From JAZDLX01 sp964538455 (GTDB lineage: Bacteria; Electryoneota; Electryoneia; Electryoneales; Electryoneaceae), in contig CAZIDZ010000003.1 of NCBI GenBank assembly GCA_964538455.1, positions 1 to 64,000 on the forward strand: a DNA stretch of 64,000 nt. Direction: 5' to 3'. Shown one piece after another: positions 62,784 to 64,000 of this stretch. Each line of letters begins with the position of its first letter. Position 1 is the first letter of the stretch. The notes beneath the pieces are model-generated. The model searched no databases, was not told the DNA's origin, and worked only from the letters and a program-made list of their open reading frames with translations. The position numbers and the translations under genes are program-made.

Positions 62784-64000
62784 CACTGAAAAGAGCGGCA
62801 ACGGAAACCGGCCCTATCAGACATACAGACAGGATCGCGAACGGTGGGAGCGGGAAATCTATCGTCCCCAGGGACAGCTCCGCTCTGACGGGGTCGCCTT
62901 TACCACCGTCTCGTCCGAAGAGGTTCCGCACATCGTCGGTCCGGAGTATCTCGACCAGGAAAACTGGGATCCGCGGGAACGGCTCGGCTGGCCGGGAGAA
63001 TACCCCTACACGCGCGGGATTCACCCGACGATGTACAGGGGAAGACTCTGGACGATGCGCCAGTTCGCCGGATTTGGAACGCCGCAGGAGACGAACGCCC
63101 GGTACAAATTCCTGCTTGAGCGCGGGCAGACCGGCCTTTCCGTTGCCTTCGATCTGCCTACGTTGATGGGCCGCGACGCGGACGATCCGCTGTCGCAGGG
63201 TGAGGTGGGAAAGTGCGGGGTTTCGGTGTCGAGCCGCGAAGACATGGACGTTCTTTTCGACGGCATCGACATGGACAAGATCACCACCTCAATGACGATC
63301 AACGGCCCCGCTGCGATCATCTGGGCATTCTTCATCGCGTCGGCAGAGCGCAAGGGAATCTCACGCGACAAGCTGGCGGGGACGCTGCAAAACGATATTC
63401 TTAAAGAGTTTATCGCCCAGAAGGAATTCATCTTTCCGCCGGAACCGAGTGTCAAACTGGTCGTCGATACGATCGAATTCGCCACCACCGACCTGCCGCT
63501 CTGGAACAGCGTTTCCGTTTCGGGATATCACATCCGCGAGGCGGGTTCGACGGCGGCGCAGGAACTCGCCTTCACCCTGATGGACGGATTCACGTACGTC
63601 GAGGAAACATTGAAACGGGGCCTTGAAATCGATTCGTTCGCCCCGAGGATCAGCCATTTCTTCAACAGCCACGTCGATTTCTTCGAGGAGATCGGGAAAT
63701 TCCGGGCCGCCCGCAGGATTTATTCCGACCGCCTCCGGAACCGCTACAAGGCAAAGCAGGAGCGGAGCTGGCTGCTGCGTTTCCACACGCAGACCGCTGG
63801 CTGCAGCCTGACGGCGCAGCAACCGGAAAACAACATTGTGCGGACGGCCACTGAAGCCATGGCGGCGATTCTCGGTGGAACCCAGTCGCTGCACACCAAC
63901 AGCATGGATGAGACCCTCGCGCTTCCCAGCGAAAAAGCGGTCAAAATCGCCCTCAGAACGCAGCAGGTTCTCGCGTACGAGACCGGCGTCGCAAACGTCA
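62770..64000 (+). CDS. B12-dependent acyl-CoA mutase large subunit, isobutyryl-CoA-mutase-like (partial)
   Basis: The first 410 residues of an adenosylcobalamin-dependent mutase, cut by the window edge. It has TMYRGRLWTMRQFAGFGT, GLSVAFDLPT, SMTINGPAAII, GTLQNDILKEF, SVSVSGYHIREAGSTAAQE, QTAGCSLTAQQP and SLHTNSMDETLALPSE. It would commonly be labelled methylmalonyl-CoA mutase. However, the two substrate-selecting residues are Phe99 and Gln217, as in isobutyryl-CoA mutase (Phe80/Gln198), not Tyr/Arg as in methylmalonyl-CoA mutase (Tyr89/Arg207). The 118-residue spacing between the two is the same in all three. The B12-binding part is not in view. It is coupled to meaB by a 14-bp overlap. Confidence 0.9.
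   Translation, partial: MKKPDTEKSGNGNRPYQTYRQDRERWEREIYRPQGQLRSDGVAFTTVSSEEVPHIVGPEYLDQENWDPRERLGWPGEYPYTRGIHPTMYRGRLWTMRQFAGFGTPQETNARYKFLLERGQTGLSVAFDLPTLMGRDADDPLSQGEVGKCGVSVSSREDMDVLFDGIDMDKITTSMTINGPAAIIWAFFIASAERKGISRDKLAGTLQNDILKEFIAQKEFIFPPEPSVKLVVDTIEFATTDLPLWNSVSVSGYHIREAGSTAAQELAFTLMDGFTYVEETLKRGLEIDSFAPRISHFFNSHVDFFEEIGKFRAARRIYSDRLRNRYKAKQERSWLLRFHTQTAGCSLTAQQPENNIVRTATEAMAAILGGTQSLHTNSMDETLALPSEKAVKIALRTQQVLAYETGVANV

Overview
This 64 kb chromosomal stretch is GC-rich, gene-dense and Gram-negative in character. It carries many lipoproteins, FadL-type and other outer-membrane barrels, a SurA-type chaperone cluster, and a type IX secretion (T9SS)-like C-terminal sorting domain at the left edge. 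Together with bacillithiol synthesis, a GlmU-like protein of the alternative bacterial type, HpnC/HpnD squalene synthesis, a stressosome module and short flagellins, this points to an uncultured lineage of or near the FCB (Fibrobacteres-Chlorobi-Bacteroidetes) assemblage. That placement is an inference from gene content only. No rRNA, tRNA, CRISPR array or intact insertion sequence was found.

Layout. 0-5 kb: tail of a secreted protein, a bidirectional terminator, then a leftward operon of three periplasmic peptidyl-prolyl isomerase/chaperone proteins. 5-14 kb: two barrel proteins, threonine aldolase, a YhaM-type HD nuclease, a peptidoglycan-binding protein with a possible L,D-transpeptidase active site, a FadL-type porin and a GH13 debranching enzyme. 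14-20.4 kb: YbbR/CdaR-like protein, TsaD, a VWA membrane protein, a hypothetical protein and an acyl-CoA carboxylase carboxyltransferase subunit. 20.4-22.3 kb: an AT-rich island and an orphan lipoprotein. 22.3-23.4 kb: a leftward HU/IHF - SelW-like selenoprotein - NUDIX operon. The selenoprotein gene is split by an in-frame TGA, so a standard ORF caller misses it. 23.5-29.2 kb: GlmU-like protein, dicarboxylate symporter, and two flagellins around a MerR-type regulator.

29.4-33.4 kb: a compact stressosome operon (rsbS, rsbT, GAF-STAS rsbR-like, RsbT-RsbX-like fusion) continuing into a kinase-like DHp protein without an ATPase domain and a CheY-like receiver. 33.4-43 kb: DusB, SPOR lipoprotein plus M23 peptidase, a near-perfect 43-nt palindrome, the eno-ftsB-methyltransferase operon, a zinc-ribbon protein, an M1 aminopeptidase and a DUF92 protein. 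43-50 kb: SpoU methyltransferase, CPBP protease, SpoIID-like protein, PlsC-like acyltransferase, metallophosphoesterase, low-molecular-weight phosphatase and DUF554 protein. 50-58 kb: a leftward run methyltransferase-bshC-bshB1-bshA-phosphohexomutase-hpnC-hpnD, joining bacillithiol and squalene synthesis. 58-64 kb: Big_5-type lipoprotein, mannose-1-phosphate guanylyltransferase, a small hypothetical, a Crp/Fnr regulator, MeaB, and a B12-dependent acyl-CoA mutase that runs off the right edge.

Most notable are the selenoprotein with a plausible bacterial SECIS hairpin, the stressosome wired to a two-component-like pair, the mutase with isobutyryl-CoA-mutase-type substrate residues, and the methyltransferase overlapping bshC, which suggests a methylated bacillithiol.
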